From positions 1 through 6,506 of the forward strand of contig JAJYLK010000068.1 in the NCBI GenBank assembly GCA_021787775.1: a DNA stretch of 6,506 nt, written 5' to 3'. This DNA is from Actinomycetes bacterium. GTDB taxonomy: Bacteria > Actinomycetota > Thermoleophilia > BMS3ABIN01. How positions within the stretch are numbered: position 1 is the stretch's first letter; every line of letters begins with the position of its first letter. The notes beneath the pieces were generated by a model, which made no database searches, was not told the DNA's origin, and saw only the letters and a list, made by a program, of their open reading frames with translations. Position numbers and translations under genes: made by a program. Positions 5,925 through 6,506 of this stretch are shown here, one piece after another.

Positions 5925-6506
5925 CGAGCTGCTCCGTCAGCTGCGTATCATGCGTTGCGCCATAGCCGGAATTGTGGAAGGCGACCGCGAGCTGGTTGGC
6001 GATGCTTTTGAGTACGTCCAGCTCGGCGGCGGTGAAGACCCCCCTGGTGGAAAAGGCCAGCGCCATGCCGCCCACCGCCTTGCCCTTGTAAATAAACGGC
6101 ACCGCGGCCCGCCGGTTGTTCTCAACTCCCAGGGACTTGAGGATGAAAGACTCGGTCTGAGATGCTTCATTGTTGGGGTGCGTCTGGTCCGTAATGATCG
6201 CGTGCGTGCGCACGGCCTTGGTGAGGAACGTATCCTGATCCATCCTGATGGTGGCGATCTCATCCATGACGGCGTGTGAATGCCCCAGAAATGCCAAGTT
6301 TATCAGAGCATCCTTTTCGTGGTCAAAGTAAAAAATGCTGGCCACGGCGCAGCCAAGCTGCCGGTAGATGGCTCCCAGCGCCGTTTCGGCTATCCTCCTG
6401 ATGTCATCGCCGGCGGTGCATGCGGCGGCGACGTCATGCAGCAGCGCCACCCGCGCCAGCTCCTGACTGGTTTCGTTGTGCAGCAGCGAATTCTGCACCG
6501 CCAGGG
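5917..6506 (-). CDS. C-terminal GAF domain of a paralogous sensor-like protein (partial, runs off the window end)
   Basis: The frame is open from the window end (first full codons read LAVQNSLLHN) to TGA at 5917-5919, so the true start is beyond 6506. The GTG at 6496-6498 is an internal Val, not a start, because the same Val occurs inside the downstream paralogue. About 195 residues are visible and form one GAF domain matching residues about 552-735 of the downstream protein. Shared features include VAAAC, QLGC, NLAF(L/I)G, a VP-x-IY motif and a final helix ending in QLAVAF/QMAVAI. It ends in a short polar tail (LTEQLDA) with no output domain, unlike the acidic tail of its neighbour. The stop overlaps the next start by 8 nt, so the pair is very probably co-transcribed. 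The full protein is presumably also a membrane-anchored multi-GAF protein, but that part is not visible. Confidence 0.83.
   Translation of the reverse strand, partial: LAVQNSLLHNETSQELARVALLHDVAAACTAGDDIRRIAETALGAIYRQLGCAVASIFYFDHEKDALINLAFLGHSHAVMDEIATIRMDQDTFLTKAVRTHAIITDQTHPNNEASQTESFILKSLGVENNRRAAVPFIYKGKAVGGMALAFSTRGVFTAAELDVLKSIANQLAVAFHNSGYGATHDTQLTEQLDA
5932..5935 (-). promoter_or_regulatory. Ribosome binding site of the 763-residue GAF protein (GGAG)
   Basis: On the minus strand GGAG (5935 to 5932) lies 7 nt before the ATG at 5924-5922. It sits inside the last codons of the upstream paralogue, and supports this start with coupling to the upstream gene. Confidence 0.6.
6482..6506. 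repeat. 25-bp exact direct repeat, copy in the partial GAF gene (partner at 4246-4270)
   Basis: This copy runs to the last base of the window, so the identical block may extend further. See the copy at 4246-4270 for the match. Confidence 0.85.

Noticed and set aside
5280..6279. Plus-strand open frames (243 and 210 residues) antisense to the GAF genes
   Set aside because: They are low-complexity shadow frames. The minus strand codes for recognisable paralogous GAF proteins throughout this stretch.
6496..6498. GTG as the start of a 193-residue stand-alone GAF protein
   Set aside because: The codon aligns with an internal Val of the paralogue, the frame is open to the window edge, and the residues before it (Leu-Ala) also match the paralogue. 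The gene is truncated by the window.

Overview
This is a GC-rich bacterial (possibly archaeal-influenced) chromosomal segment with almost no non-coding DNA. It splits into two halves that face each other. Positions 1-3631 carry a plus-strand block of corrinoid (vitamin B12) synthesis genes. Positions 3633-6506 carry two minus-strand genes for multi-GAF sensor-like proteins. The CbiF/CbiG/CbiH/CbiJ set marks the early-cobalt-insertion (oxygen-independent, 'anaerobic') cobalamin route. That suggests an anaerobe or facultative anaerobe with high GC. An actinobacterial or similar deep-branching lineage is plausible, but I cannot assign a taxon from this window alone.

Plus strand: the window opens in the last 28 codons of a probable cbiF (cobalt-precorrin-4 C11-methyltransferase). 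Next comes a 625-residue fusion of CbiG (cobalt-precorrin-5A hydrolase) with CbiH (C17-methyltransferase/ring contraction), then cbiJ/cobK (cobalt-precorrin-6A reductase), then cobS (the membrane enzyme that attaches the lower nucleotide loop). Three successive corrin-ring steps (CbiH, CbiF, CbiG) are therefore encoded side by side, followed by a later reduction and the final assembly step. ATGA stop/start overlaps recur at the junctions, which suggests one operon with translational coupling. Any cobalamin riboswitch or promoter would lie upstream of the window; none is visible here. The 62-nt gap between cbiGH and cbiJ holds an imperfect tandem duplication of the cbiJ start region, with two tiny ORFs.

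Minus strand: a complete 763-residue membrane protein (about four N-terminal transmembrane segments, a PAS-like region, three GAF domains, no recognisable output domain) lies immediately downstream of a paralogue that runs off the window end. The two overlap by 8 nt and share a clear common ancestry in the last GAF domain, including a 25-bp identical DNA block. They look like a tandem duplication co-transcribed toward the B12 genes.

The two halves meet tail to tail with one base between the stop codons and no evident terminator, so the transcripts should read into each other unless termination is factor-dependent. I found no RNA genes, CRISPR arrays, insertion sequences, phage genes or attachment sites. 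No gene-free stretch exceeds 62 bases.
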